A DNA stretch of 57,676 bases, taken from Chloroflexus islandicus. GTDB lineage: Bacteria > Chloroflexota > Chloroflexia > Chloroflexales > Chloroflexaceae. Positions 1 through 7,443 of the stretch are shown here, in pieces. The position numbers and the translations under genes are program-made. The stretch lies in the NCBI RefSeq assembly GCF_001650695.1, contig NZ_LWQS01000052.1:1-57676 (forward strand), given 5' to 3'. The notes beneath the pieces are model-generated. The model did no database searches. It was not told the DNA's origin and saw nothing but the letters and a program-made list of their open reading frames with translations. Each line of letters starts with the position of its first letter. Within the stretch, counting starts at the first letter, position 1.

Positions 1-418
1 GATTGCTTCGGGGGCTGCGCCCCCTCGCAATGACAATTGGGGTGCGCCCCTGCTCTCCTCATGTCATTGCGAGCCGCGCTATGCGCGGCGAAGCAATCTC
101 CCACGAGCACGGGAGCGGTGTGCTCAGGCATCGTTCTCGCTGACGCGGGAGATTGCTTCGGGGGCTGCGCCCCCTCGCAATGACAATTGGGGTGCGCCCC
201 TGCTCTCCTCATGTCATTGCGAGCCGCCAGCGGCGGCGAAGCAATCCCCTGCGAGCACGGGAGGGGTGTGCTCAGGCACGAGTCCCGCATCCCTCATGTC
301 ATTGCGAGCCGCCAGCGGCGGCGAAGCAATCTCCCGCAAGAGCGGGAGCGGTGTCCTCAGGCATGGTGTGCGCTGAAGCGGGAGATTGCTTCGGGCGCGT
401 TGCGCCCTCGCAATGACA
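1..418. repeat. Cluster of six palindromic dispersed repeats
   Basis: This gene-free stretch consists of six copies of a hairpin element whose ends read TGTCATTGCGAG and CGAAGCAATCTCCC (or the reverse complement). They lie at about 1-35 (-), 62-102 (+), 147-185 (-), 212-248 (+), 297-335 (+) and 381-418 (-). The ends are constant, while the centre is a variable GC-rich self-complementary core, for example GGGGCTGCGCCCC or CCGCCAGCGGCGG. Bases 1-76 recur exactly at 151-226, so part of the array is a 150-bp tandem duplication. The same element occurs near 48.7-49.2 kb. The short reading frames through it are products of the repeat and not genes. Confidence 0.85.
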
Positions 419-451
419 GTAGGAGCGCGGGAGCGGTGCGCTCTGAGGTTC

Positions 452-895
452 CTATGCCCCAGCCACCCGGTCAAACGCGCGCAGCCGGTCGATCGTCGCC
501 TGCTCTTCCGGCGGGCATTCGGTGGCAAACCACGCATCAAGCATCTCGCGGGCTAGTTCGGGTGTCGTCAGGCGCAGGCTCAACGCCAGTACATTAGCAT
601 CGTTCCACTTGCGCGCGCCGGCTGCCGTCTGCGCGTCGTGGCAGAGCGCGGCGCGGATGCCGGGTACCTTGTTGGCGGCGATGCTGACGCCGGTGCCGGT
701 GTAGCAGCAGACAATCCCTTGATCGGCTTGGCCGGAGGCGACCGCTTCGCCGACGGCCCGCCCGACGTCGGGCCACGGATCGTTGTTGCCGGCTAGTGGC
801 CCGAAGAGAATCAGTTCATGCCCGCGCCGCTCTAGTTCGGCGATCAGGGCATCGGTGAGGTAGTTCTTTTCATCGCTGCCTACCGCTATCCGCAT
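452..895 (-). CDS. RpiB/LacA/LacB-family sugar-phosphate isomerase
   Basis: The 147-residue protein fits the RpiB family, which interconverts ribose-5-phosphate and ribulose-5-phosphate or related sugar phosphates in the cytoplasm. Residues 67-76 (GTGVSIAANK) form the phosphate-binding loop. Cys64, the second of a Cys-Cys pair, aligns with the catalytic Cys of RpiB. WNDANVL at 97-103 matches the family HNDANVL signature. An upstream ATG at 955 is possible, but the ATG at 895 begins the typical MRIAVGSDE and has GGGAGG eight bases upstream, so I chose it. The Cys-Tyr-Thr-Gly-Thr-Gly variant of the usual CGTGIG loop suggests a subfamily whose substrate may not be ribose-5-phosphate. Confidence 0.85.
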   Translation of the reverse strand: MRIAVGSDEKNYLTDALIAELERRGHELILFGPLAGNNDPWPDVGRAVGEAVASGQADQGIVCCYTGTGVSIAANKVPGIRAALCHDAQTAAGARKWNDANVLALSLRLTTPELAREMLDAWFATECPPEEQATIDRLRAFDRVAGA

Positions 896-1025
896 AACAC
901 GTCCTCCCACATGGGGTAGTTCTGTGTCATTGCCGATGGAAGGATTGAAATCCATTCCCTACCGGCGAAGCCAGCAACATTGCCTTCATTCGTGGCTAGG
1001 CTTGCAAGACTGCACCGGTGCGCCA

Positions 1026-1553
1026 TTATTGTATCCCATACTGGTCGATTTTGGCGCGCAGGCGGGCCGCTAGTCGCGGGCTGGCGGCGCCGAGAGTGGT
1101 GAGGATGAGTTCACCTTCGGAGCGGTAGCCTGCGACCCGTTCCGGTGACCAGTGGGCCGGTGGCTTGGCTGAGAGATTGCTGATCCGGTCAGCGAGCTTG
1201 ACTAGCCATACTTCGCGAGGTTGTTGCACAATCCGGCGGAGGCTATCGGGAATGCGCTCTAGCGCTGGGAGTGTGGGGTCTTTGGTTAGTGCGCGCACGC
1301 CATCGGTAATCGCTGCTCCAAAGTGTGCAACTAGCGTTGCTTCATCAACGCCGGTGTCTTCGAGTACGTCGTGCAGGAGTGCGCAGCAGAGGGCGAGCGT
1401 CTGATCATAGCTCGGTTCATCGGTAAGCGCCGCCGCTACCTCTAGCGCCACGTCGCTGAGGTGAACGAGTTTCGGCAAGTCGCTGCCGTAACGTTGTTGG
1501 CCGTTGTGCGCTCGTGCCGCAAAGTAGAGCGCAGCTTGCACGAGGTCGTCCAT
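1026..1553 (-). CDS. Small HD-domain (p)ppGpp hydrolase-like protein
   Basis: The 175-residue protein resembles the hydrolase domain of RelA/SpoT and the stand-alone MESH1 alarmone hydrolases. The N-terminus has the FAARAHNGQQR pattern, His31 precedes the HD pair His61-Asp62, and Glu65-Asp66 completes HDxxED. It continues as TGVDEATLVAHFG...VRALTKD, as in SpoT. There is no synthetase, TGS or ACT domain, so it would only degrade alarmone or a related nucleotide. The start at 1553 has AAAGGAG upstream. An in-frame ATG at 1760 would add about 69 repeat-derived residues and is rejected. General HD phosphohydrolase activity on another nucleotide is the alternative. Confidence 0.65.
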   Translation of the reverse strand: MDDLVQAALYFAARAHNGQQRYGSDLPKLVHLSDVALEVAAALTDEPSYDQTLALCCALLHDVLEDTGVDEATLVAHFGAAITDGVRALTKDPTLPALERIPDSLRRIVQQPREVWLVKLADRISNLSAKPPAHWSPERVAGYRSEGELILTTLGAASPRLAARLRAKIDQYGIQ

Positions 1554-2090
1554 CGCTACTTGCTCCTTTCTCGATCCGGTATGGGGATGTTGCCCCACCC
1601 CAGCCCTCCCCCGCTGGGGGAGGGAGTCACATGCCTTGCTCAAAGGCAATGACCTGCTCGCTACCCTGCCCGCAAACGACGCAGCTCCCCCTTTCCCGCT
1701 GTCAGGTGGGAAAGGGGGCCGGAGGGTGAGGGCGTCAACGCAGAGGCGCAGAGGAGGCAAAGGCGCAGAGATGGTAAACGCAAAGCACGCAAAGATGATT
1801 GGTATGGCGATCTTTTTTCCGCGCCCTCGGCGGTGAATCCGATCTGACCCTCATCCCCTCGGCGCGGGAGCGGGGCGCTGCTCCCGCTCGCTCGCCGATG
1901 CCTTGCCTGCAAACGATGCAACTCCCCCTCTCCCGCCGTCAGGTGGGAGAGGGGGGCGGGGGGTGAGGGCCATCAGCCCGTGCAGCGGGTTTCGTAACCA
2001 TAGCCTAGCCCTTCAGGGCCGGGCACCCCAGCGGGGGCTGTTGCCCCCACCCCAGCCCTCCCCCGCTGGGGGAGGGAGAAAGCCGTGTTA
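1554..2090. repeat. Repeat-rich intergenic region
   Basis: No gene is evident here. The stretch contains C/G-rich inverted repeats of the type CCCTCCCCCGCTGGGGGAGG at about 1599-1626 and 2051-2077. Two related elements (CTCCCCCTTTCCCGC...GGGAAAGGGGG near 1684-1715 and a sibling near 1921-1955) are each preceded by TGCCTGCAAACGATGCA-like sequence. A short GCAGAGGCGCAGAGG-type run covers about 1740-1800. A copy of the CCCTTCAGGGCCGGG element (about 1971-2033) is also found twice near 41.8-42.0 kb. It looks like a landing zone for several unrelated dispersed repeat families. Confidence 0.75.
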
Positions 2091-2657
2091 TTAGCCCTGC
2101 GCTTCTGCCGGCTGTGGTTCGCGCTCTTTGGTGATGTCGCGCAGGGTGCTCAGGTCGCGGATGCGCTCGGTGAAGAGAATGCCGTTGAGGTGATCAACCT
2201 CGTGCTGGATGGCCCAACCCAACAAGCCGTCGGCCCGGCGCAGCCGGTGATGCTTGCCGCTCAGATCCTGAAACTCGACCGTCACCCACGTCTGGCGCGG
2301 CACCATGCCGTACCAGCCGGGCAAGCTCAGGCATCCCTCGTCGCGCATGACCTCTTCGCCGCTCATCTTGACGATGCGCGGATTGATCAGCACATACGGT
2401 TCCGCTGGCGCTACTTCAACGAGGCTGCCGTCGGGGCGCTCTTCGTATTCGGCGGGAATTTCGATAATGCAGAGCTGGATCGGAATGCCGATCTGCGGCG
2501 CAGCTAGCCCCACCCCGTTGGCTGCATGCATCGTCTCGAACATATCGGCCACCAACTGCTTGAGATTGCGATCGGGCAGCTTGACCGGGCGGCACTGCAT
2601 CTTGAGAATCTTGCGATCCTCGGCGTCATCAATGCGGAGAATGCGTCGAATAGCCAT
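2091..2657 (-). CDS. def: Peptide deformylase
   Basis: The enzyme removes the N-formyl group from the initiator methionine of nascent proteins. All three family motifs are present in 188 residues: GVGLAAPQIG at 48-57, EGCLSLPG with metal ligand Cys109, and QHEVDHLNG with ligands His152 and His156 and catalytic Glu153. The length is normal for a bacterial deformylase. The start at 2657 begins MAIRRILRI, typical of the family, with AAGGA about nine bases upstream. A plausible promoter lies at 2707-2735. No fmt gene is adjacent; the upstream neighbour is a divergent lipoprotein gene. Confidence 0.95.
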   Translation of the reverse strand: MAIRRILRIDDAEDRKILKMQCRPVKLPDRNLKQLVADMFETMHAANGVGLAAPQIGIPIQLCIIEIPAEYEERPDGSLVEVAPAEPYVLINPRIVKMSGEEVMRDEGCLSLPGWYGMVPRQTWVTVEFQDLSGKHHRLRRADGLLGWAIQHEVDHLNGILFTERIRDLSTLRDITKEREPQPAEAQG

Positions 2658-2706
2658 AGAACATTTCTATCCTTGCCCGCAGGCGTTTGTTGCGGTTACT
2701 CTTTCT

Positions 2707-2735
2707 ATTCTACGACAGCGCGGCGCGAGGGGCAA
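2707..2735 (-). promoter_or_regulatory. Likely promoter of the deformylase gene
   Basis: Reading the minus strand, TTGCCC (2735-2730) is followed after 17 bases by TAGAAT (2712-2707). This is a fair -35/-10 pair about 50 bases before the def start codon. The -10 matches consensus at five of six positions and the -35 at four of six. Confidence 0.5.
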
Positions 2736-2795
2736 GGTGAAAATAGGTCAAACAAGCGGTTGGGGTCATGGCGTTGAATGTGGCGCTGCTGCTCA

Positions 2796-2824
2796 TTGAC
2801 TATCGAGGAACGGAGCCATATAAC
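2796..2824 (+). promoter_or_regulatory. Strong sigma-70-like promoter of the lipoprotein gene
   Basis: TTGACT at 2796-2801 and TATAAC at 2819-2824 are separated by exactly 17 bases. Each hexamer matches the housekeeping consensus at five of six positions. The pair lies 40 bases upstream of the lipoprotein start at 2865. Confidence 0.65.
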
Positions 2825-2864
2825 ATTATTAGAAACGATCAGTTGTTTGTGCTAGGCGGGTTCG

Positions 2865-3419
2865 ATGAATAAGCGCATAGCCCTTATGCTGGCCGGCATA
2901 GTGATCGTGAACGTGCTCGCCTGTACCGCGCAACCGGTTGCGCTTCCCCCTACGCCAACCGCGACTGCCACCGTGCTGCCTACGCCAACCGCGACCGCTT
3001 CACCCACGCCGGTCGTTACCGACGAACAGCTTGCCCAGCAAGCCTTGATTGAGTTTTTTGATCGCTTGCACCGCGGTGATTATGCGGCTGCCGTTGAGTT
3101 ATTCGGCGGTTCGTATGAGTCGATCATCGCCTACGTCCCCAACGTTGATCCTGCCGATTATCCGGCGCTATTGCAGGGCATGTGCAACATTCACCAGTGT
3201 CTCAAGGTCAAGCAGATCGTCAGCAGCCTGCAATGGCGTGATGATTACTTCTTGATCGGTGTGCAACTGGAGGATCCTGAAGGTGGCGTTTTCACGTTTG
3301 GCCCGTGTTGTGGCGCTAGTCTAGAAGAATTTCCCCCGCGGTCAGTGTTTGAATATTTGGTGATGAAGCGCGCTGATCAGACCTTTGTCGTCATCGGTCT
3401 GCCGCCGTATGTGCCGTGA
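2865..3419 (+). CDS. Putative lipoprotein with Thr/Pro-rich linker
   Basis: The 184-residue protein starts with a lipoprotein signal peptide: MNKR, a hydrophobic stretch and the lipobox VLAC with Cys20. Residues about 25-50 are a low-complexity PTPTATA linker of the kind that tethers surface domains in Chloroflexota. The remaining ~130 residues contain DEQLAQQALIEFFDRLHRGDY, which resembles the opening helix of NTF2-like/DUF4878-type domains, and several Cys residues (CNIHQC, GPCC) that could form disulfides outside the cell. The product is probably an exported, membrane-anchored protein of unknown function. It is transcribed alone from the promoter at 2796-2824 and converges on surE. Confidence 0.75.
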   Translation: MNKRIALMLAGIVIVNVLACTAQPVALPPTPTATATVLPTPTATASPTPVVTDEQLAQQALIEFFDRLHRGDYAAAVELFGGSYESIIAYVPNVDPADYPALLQGMCNIHQCLKVKQIVSSLQWRDDYFLIGVQLEDPEGGVFTFGPCCGASLEEFPPRSVFEYLVMKRADQTFVVIGLPPYVP

Positions 3420-3494
3420 GGCAAGGTACATTGCTGCGCTTCTTTGCCGGCGGTGATGGCGGCGGATGCGCTACTCTCTGACCGATGAAGCAAG

Positions 3495-3527
3495 CGGCGC
3501 GAAGGGCGATCAGCCAACTTCGCGCCG
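3495..3527. terminator. Hairpin between convergent genes
   Basis: CGGCGCGAAG (3495-3504) pairs perfectly with CTTCGCGCCG (3518-3527) across a 13-base loop. It lies between the ends of the lipoprotein gene (+) and surE (-), where a two-way terminator is expected. No clear T-run follows on either strand, so intrinsic termination would be weak. Confidence 0.5.
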
Positions 3528-3533
3528 TGGTTG

Positions 3534-4313
3534 TTACTGGTCTGGCAATTCCAACCGTACCGGACTGCCGTCGATCATTGGTCGCAACGGCGTCACCGAG
3601 ACGTAACCGGCCAGCACTGCGCCGTCGTCGGTGTCAAGTGCGAATTCCGGGATGCGCTCGCGGGCAAAGTGGAACGCAATCTGCGCGCGCTCGGCAGGGC
3701 CGGGTGGGGTGAGGGCGATGTCGAGGTAGTGGCCGAAGAAGAATTCCGAGAGCCGGGTCTGGCGAAAGCCGCGCAGTTCGGCGGGTGAAGCGACGTGGGG
3801 AACGTTGACGTTGAGCACGACCGGCGCCTGCCCGCGGATCTGGGCCAGCAGCGGGAAGAGGCGTTGGGCGGCGTAGGCGGCGGTGTGCCACGGCATGGGT
3901 TCCGGGCCGCGGTATTGCAGTGAGACTGCCATCGCCGGCAAGCCCCACATCGCGCCGATCATGGCCGCGCCGACGGTGCCGCTGAGCATGACGTTGGTGC
4001 CGCTGTTGAGGCCGCGATTGATCCCTGAAACAACTGCGTCGATCGGTGGCAGCACGCCGCTTAACATAGCGATCGTCACGCACGCGACCGGCGAGCCGTT
4101 ATGGGCAAAGGCGAGCATGCCATCGAATTCGGCGGGCGGGATGATGGCGCGCAGTTCGCGATTCGCTTGCGGTGGCAGTGCCATGCTCATCGCGCTCTGC
4201 TCTTCGGCGGGAGCAACGACGCTGACCTGCGCGCCGGCGGCACGCATGGCCCCGGCCAGTGCCCACAGACCGGGGCTGTCGATGCCGTCGTCGTTGGTGG
4301 CTAAGATATGCAT
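3534..4313 (-). CDS. surE: 5'/3'-nucleotidase SurE
   Basis: SurE dephosphorylates nucleoside monophosphates and is linked to survival under stress. The 259-residue product opens with MHILATNDDG (metal ligands Asp8 and Asp9) and has AEEQS with Ser40. The signature SGINRGLNSGTNVMLSGTVG begins at residue 96 and includes metal ligand Asn99. The start at 4313 fits the family start (MRILLTNDDG) and has GGAG seven bases upstream; an ATG at 4328 is in frame but less likely. It lies 195 bases downstream of bchZ on the same strand, so it may be read from the bch promoter or from its own. Confidence 0.93.
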   Translation of the reverse strand: MHILATNDDGIDSPGLWALAGAMRAAGAQVSVVAPAEEQSAMSMALPPQANRELRAIIPPAEFDGMLAFAHNGSPVACVTIAMLSGVLPPIDAVVSGINRGLNSGTNVMLSGTVGAAMIGAMWGLPAMAVSLQYRGPEPMPWHTAAYAAQRLFPLLAQIRGQAPVVLNVNVPHVASPAELRGFRQTRLSEFFFGHYLDIALTPPGPAERAQIAFHFARERIPEFALDTDDGAVLAGYVSVTPLRPMIDGSPVRLELPDQ

Positions 4314-4508
4314 GCAGAGACTCCGCATTTCTCGTGATCGGTGGCGTCAAGCGGAGCGCTGGCCGGCTCTGGCATTGGTAGCCGGTGATCAGCCGTTTTG
4401 TGCTCCAAAGGCGAATTGTCGCCGCTTGGAGCTATGCGTCATGCACACCAATGCTCGGTATCCTCGCATCAGTGATGCACTTTACCACCGCGCTCCGCTC
4501 TCAGCATA

Positions 4509-5990
4509 TCACGAGGCGGCTCCCTGAGCAATTGCCGCTTCGATGATTTCGAGCGTGACTTCTTTCAGGCCGCGCGCGCGGGCGGCTTGCTCGGCAGCGG
4601 CGCGCAACGAGCGGCTGGCGCTGATGCGGGCAAGGTAGGGCACCGCGTCGAGCGCCGCGTTCAGCCGGTCGGTCGCCTCCTTCGTCCACGGCATGGTCTC
4701 GGCCCCGCTCGGCTTGGGCGGGCCGCCGGCTGCCGGCGTGACCGTCTCGACCGGCAAGAAGTTGATCACCGTCTCGTAGAAGCGGTTGACTAGCTCTTGC
4801 ATCAGGTTGGCCGCGCCGGCGTATCCCATAAACGGCGTGCCGGTTGTGCGCCGCACCACCGGGCCGGGGAAGGTGGCCGGGATGTAGTGGGTGCCACGGG
4901 CATTGGCCTCGGCCAGATAGATCTTCTCGTTGATGCTGCCGAACACAAACGCCGGCGCTTTGGCGTGCAGCCGCTTCCGGATCTCGATGTTGTCCGGCTC
5001 GTCTTCGCGGCGGGGCCGGCCCGACACCCACGCGATCTTCATGCCCAGCTCGTCGCCGAGGAAGCTGCGCAGACCGTCGGCGTAGCTGCGCGCAGCGACG
5101 ATCGCGCAATCGACGGTGGCAAACCAGTCGCTCTGCGGGCCGCGCCACAGATCCCACACCGGTTGCAGGGTCGTGCGCTTTTCATGCGCGATGAACGCCT
5201 CAACCTGCGCTGGTTCGATACCGAGCAGTTGGCCGAGTTCGCGCAAGAAGGCGGTGGTGCCAAAGACGCCGAACGGTGCGAAGAGGTAGGGCCGGCCCAA
5301 CGCTTCGGCCAGACCTTGACCAAACTCGCGGTACATCACCACGTTGACCGCCGCTTCCGCCAGCTTGGGGGTGGTAGCGATGCTGCCTTCGTAAGGGTAA
5401 ACGAGGTTAATCTCGGCGCCGATGCCGGTGATCAACCGCTTAAGTTCGTAGAGGTCGCTGGGCGCGTTGAAACATCCCAACGAGGGGCCGATGATATTGA
5501 CCGTGCGCGGGCGGGGTTGGACATCCGCCGGCACAAACGGTTTGCCGTACTGTTCCCACGCAAACAACAACGCTCGCTCGCGCCCCGTCCACTCGTCTTG
5601 TTCGAGCGATTGGCTCCAGAAGAACCGCGCTTCGGGATCGATCTGCGCCACTAGTTGGGCGTGATCGGCGCTGATCATCTCGCTCTCGGCGGTCGAAACC
5701 ACCAGCAGCCGTTTGCCTGCCAGCATCCCCATCGTGCGCAGATCGTCAATCGTGCGGATCAGCGCCTTGGCCGTACCGTTGATCACATCCTCTTCGCGGA
5801 TGGAGGTCGGCGTCAGGTTGGCCATGTGCGGCAGCGCATCGGTATAATCGGTGACGGCCATACCGAGCAGGTTGTAGCAGCCGATCGGCGCATCGCAGAC
5901 AATATGCACGTCGGGGAAGCAGCCAAACACCCACGACGCGCCCCAGTAGCTGCTGGTATCGGAAATATCACGGATCAAAGTAATGCTCAT
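4509..5990 (-). CDS. bchZ: Chlorophyllide a reductase subunit BchZ
   Basis: With BchY this forms the NifDK-like catalytic component of chlorophyllide a oxidoreductase (COR). COR reduces ring B to give the bacteriochlorin on the way to bacteriochlorophyll a. The 493-residue product has the family N-terminus SYWGASW, Cys38 in APIGCYN as a likely iron-sulfur ligand, and YTDALPH. The last ~60 residues (MPWTKEATDRLN...VPYLARISASR) match the C-terminal domain shared by BchB and BchZ. Its ATG overlaps the bchY stop as ATGA, so translation is probably coupled. No bchX (the NifH-like electron donor) is in this window. Confidence 0.9.
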   Translation of the reverse strand: MSITLIRDISDTSSYWGASWVFGCFPDVHIVCDAPIGCYNLLGMAVTDYTDALPHMANLTPTSIREEDVINGTAKALIRTIDDLRTMGMLAGKRLLVVSTAESEMISADHAQLVAQIDPEARFFWSQSLEQDEWTGRERALLFAWEQYGKPFVPADVQPRPRTVNIIGPSLGCFNAPSDLYELKRLITGIGAEINLVYPYEGSIATTPKLAEAAVNVVMYREFGQGLAEALGRPYLFAPFGVFGTTAFLRELGQLLGIEPAQVEAFIAHEKRTTLQPVWDLWRGPQSDWFATVDCAIVAARSYADGLRSFLGDELGMKIAWVSGRPRREDEPDNIEIRKRLHAKAPAFVFGSINEKIYLAEANARGTHYIPATFPGPVVRRTTGTPFMGYAGAANLMQELVNRFYETVINFLPVETVTPAAGGPPKPSGAETMPWTKEATDRLNAALDAVPYLARISASRSLRAAAEQAARARGLKEVTLEIIEAAIAQGAAS

Positions 5991-7303
5991 CGGTTCGCCT
6001 CCCGGCCCTCATCACCCTCGAAGAACGCCAGCATGCGGTCGTAGATCGGTTTGCGGTTGAGCAGGTCGCGCACAAAGCTGAGTGACGCGACCATGCCGCC
6101 GGCGAGGAAGAGCGGGCGCACACTGAGAATGTTGGTGTAGTAGACCGACGGAATGCCCTTTTCTTTGGCGTAGGCGGCCAGCGTGGTGGTGCCGATCACT
6201 AGATCGAACGACCAGCGCGCCATTGCTGCCTGATCGTCTTCGAGCGTCTTGCGGTAGATCACCGCCTCGGTACCGTGGGCCTTCAGCCATGCTTCATCAG
6301 CGGCGGTGAGGGCGCTAGGGCCGATGCTGGTGCTCACATAAGGCACCCGCGCACCGCCTTCGATCAGCAAGCGAGCATAGAGCATCTCGTTGCCCTCGTA
6401 GCCGGAAACGAGAATGGTCGCGCCTTGCAGCGGCTTGCTAGCCAAAAAGCCGCGTGCGGCGGCTTCCTCTTCGGCGGCCACCCGCTCGACCACATCTTCA
6501 TCAAGGTCGAGCGCTGCCCCAATGGCGCGCAGCCACGCCGCACTCCCCTCAGCGCCGATCGGCGCGCCGCTGACCACGGCCACACCCCGCTCGCGTAAGA
6601 CGCCGATCGTCTCGCGGTAGAAGGGGTGCAGCGCCGCTACTGCCGCTGCCCGACCGGCCTGCTTAATCTCATCAACGTGCCGGCCGGGGAGGGTCGTCAC
6701 CACCCGTCCGCCCATCTTGCGCAGCACACCATCGATCAACAACGGATCAGCCGGAAAGACCTCGCCGATCAGGGCCAGCGTGCCCGGTTCGTGCTCGCCG
6801 CTGGTATCGACAAACCGCCGCATCACCGCCGCTAGCGCCACATCCTTCGCTTCGGGGTGAGAATGGATCGCGTAGGCCGGCACTCGCACCAAAATCACCG
6901 GCTTGCCGTCAACCTCTTTCGGCAGCAGCTCCTCGGCCAAGCCGGCCGTTTCAGCCACACAGAGCGAAATGACCGGGATAAACGACGTATTGGCCGCCGT
7001 CGCCGCTTCCGCAATCGCCGCGTTGGCCGCCTCTTGCACCTTGCCGCTCGACAGCTCAGCCGTGCCGAGCGCCGGCGCGACGATGCTCTTGCGTGCCGCG
7101 TAAAAGTGGGTGACAAACGTCAACCCGTACAGACAGCCGGTATCGGTCACCATTGCCGGCTGCGCGCCCTCGATCCGGGTCAGCACGCGCAACGCGCCAA
7201 ACGCAGGGCACATGGTCTGCGGATGGAGCTTGCACGCGCCGCCGCGAAACGGTTCGGCGGGGGCCTCGGCGCCGGCCGGCGTCAGGGGAATGATCTCGGC
7301 CAT
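5987..7303 (-). CDS. bchY: Chlorophyllide a reductase subunit BchY
   Basis: This is the partner of BchZ in chlorophyllide a oxidoreductase. The 438-residue protein has the BchY signature CKLHPQTMCPAFGALRV with Cys24 and Cys32, followed by TGCLYGLTFVTHFYAARK with Cys57. These Cys residues are the expected cluster ligands. The length and the absence of the BchZ-type C-terminal domain agree with BchY rather than BchN. The start at 7303 has GAGGAG seven bases upstream. A TATAAT lies about 75 bases upstream at 7377-7382. The gene is first in a bchY-bchZ pair, possibly continuing to surE. Confidence 0.92.
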   Translation of the reverse strand: MAEIIPLTPAGAEAPAEPFRGGACKLHPQTMCPAFGALRVLTRIEGAQPAMVTDTGCLYGLTFVTHFYAARKSIVAPALGTAELSSGKVQEAANAAIAEAATAANTSFIPVISLCVAETAGLAEELLPKEVDGKPVILVRVPAYAIHSHPEAKDVALAAVMRRFVDTSGEHEPGTLALIGEVFPADPLLIDGVLRKMGGRVVTTLPGRHVDEIKQAGRAAAVAALHPFYRETIGVLRERGVAVVSGAPIGAEGSAAWLRAIGAALDLDEDVVERVAAEEEAAARGFLASKPLQGATILVSGYEGNEMLYARLLIEGGARVPYVSTSIGPSALTAADEAWLKAHGTEAVIYRKTLEDDQAAMARWSFDLVIGTTTLAAYAKEKGIPSVYYTNILSVRPLFLAGGMVASLSFVRDLLNRKPIYDRMLAFFEGDEGREANR

Positions 7304-7376
7304 AACAACTCCTCTGCCCGGACACAGCCGCTCTACTGCATGCCGGGATGATCAAACAGGGACGCGAATGGTTGGT

Positions 7377-7382
7377 ATTATA
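7377..7382 (-). promoter_or_regulatory. Candidate -10 element for bchYZ
   Basis: On the minus strand the hexamer is a perfect TATAAT in an AT-rich stretch, about 75 bases before the bchY start. I see no good -35 at 16-18 bases, so the promoter may need an activator. Confidence 0.45.
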
Positions 7383-7443
7383 CAACAAATTTCTTGCTTA
7401 ATTGCTATGAACGGGGATGAGACACGGATCGGCTATCCGTGCC

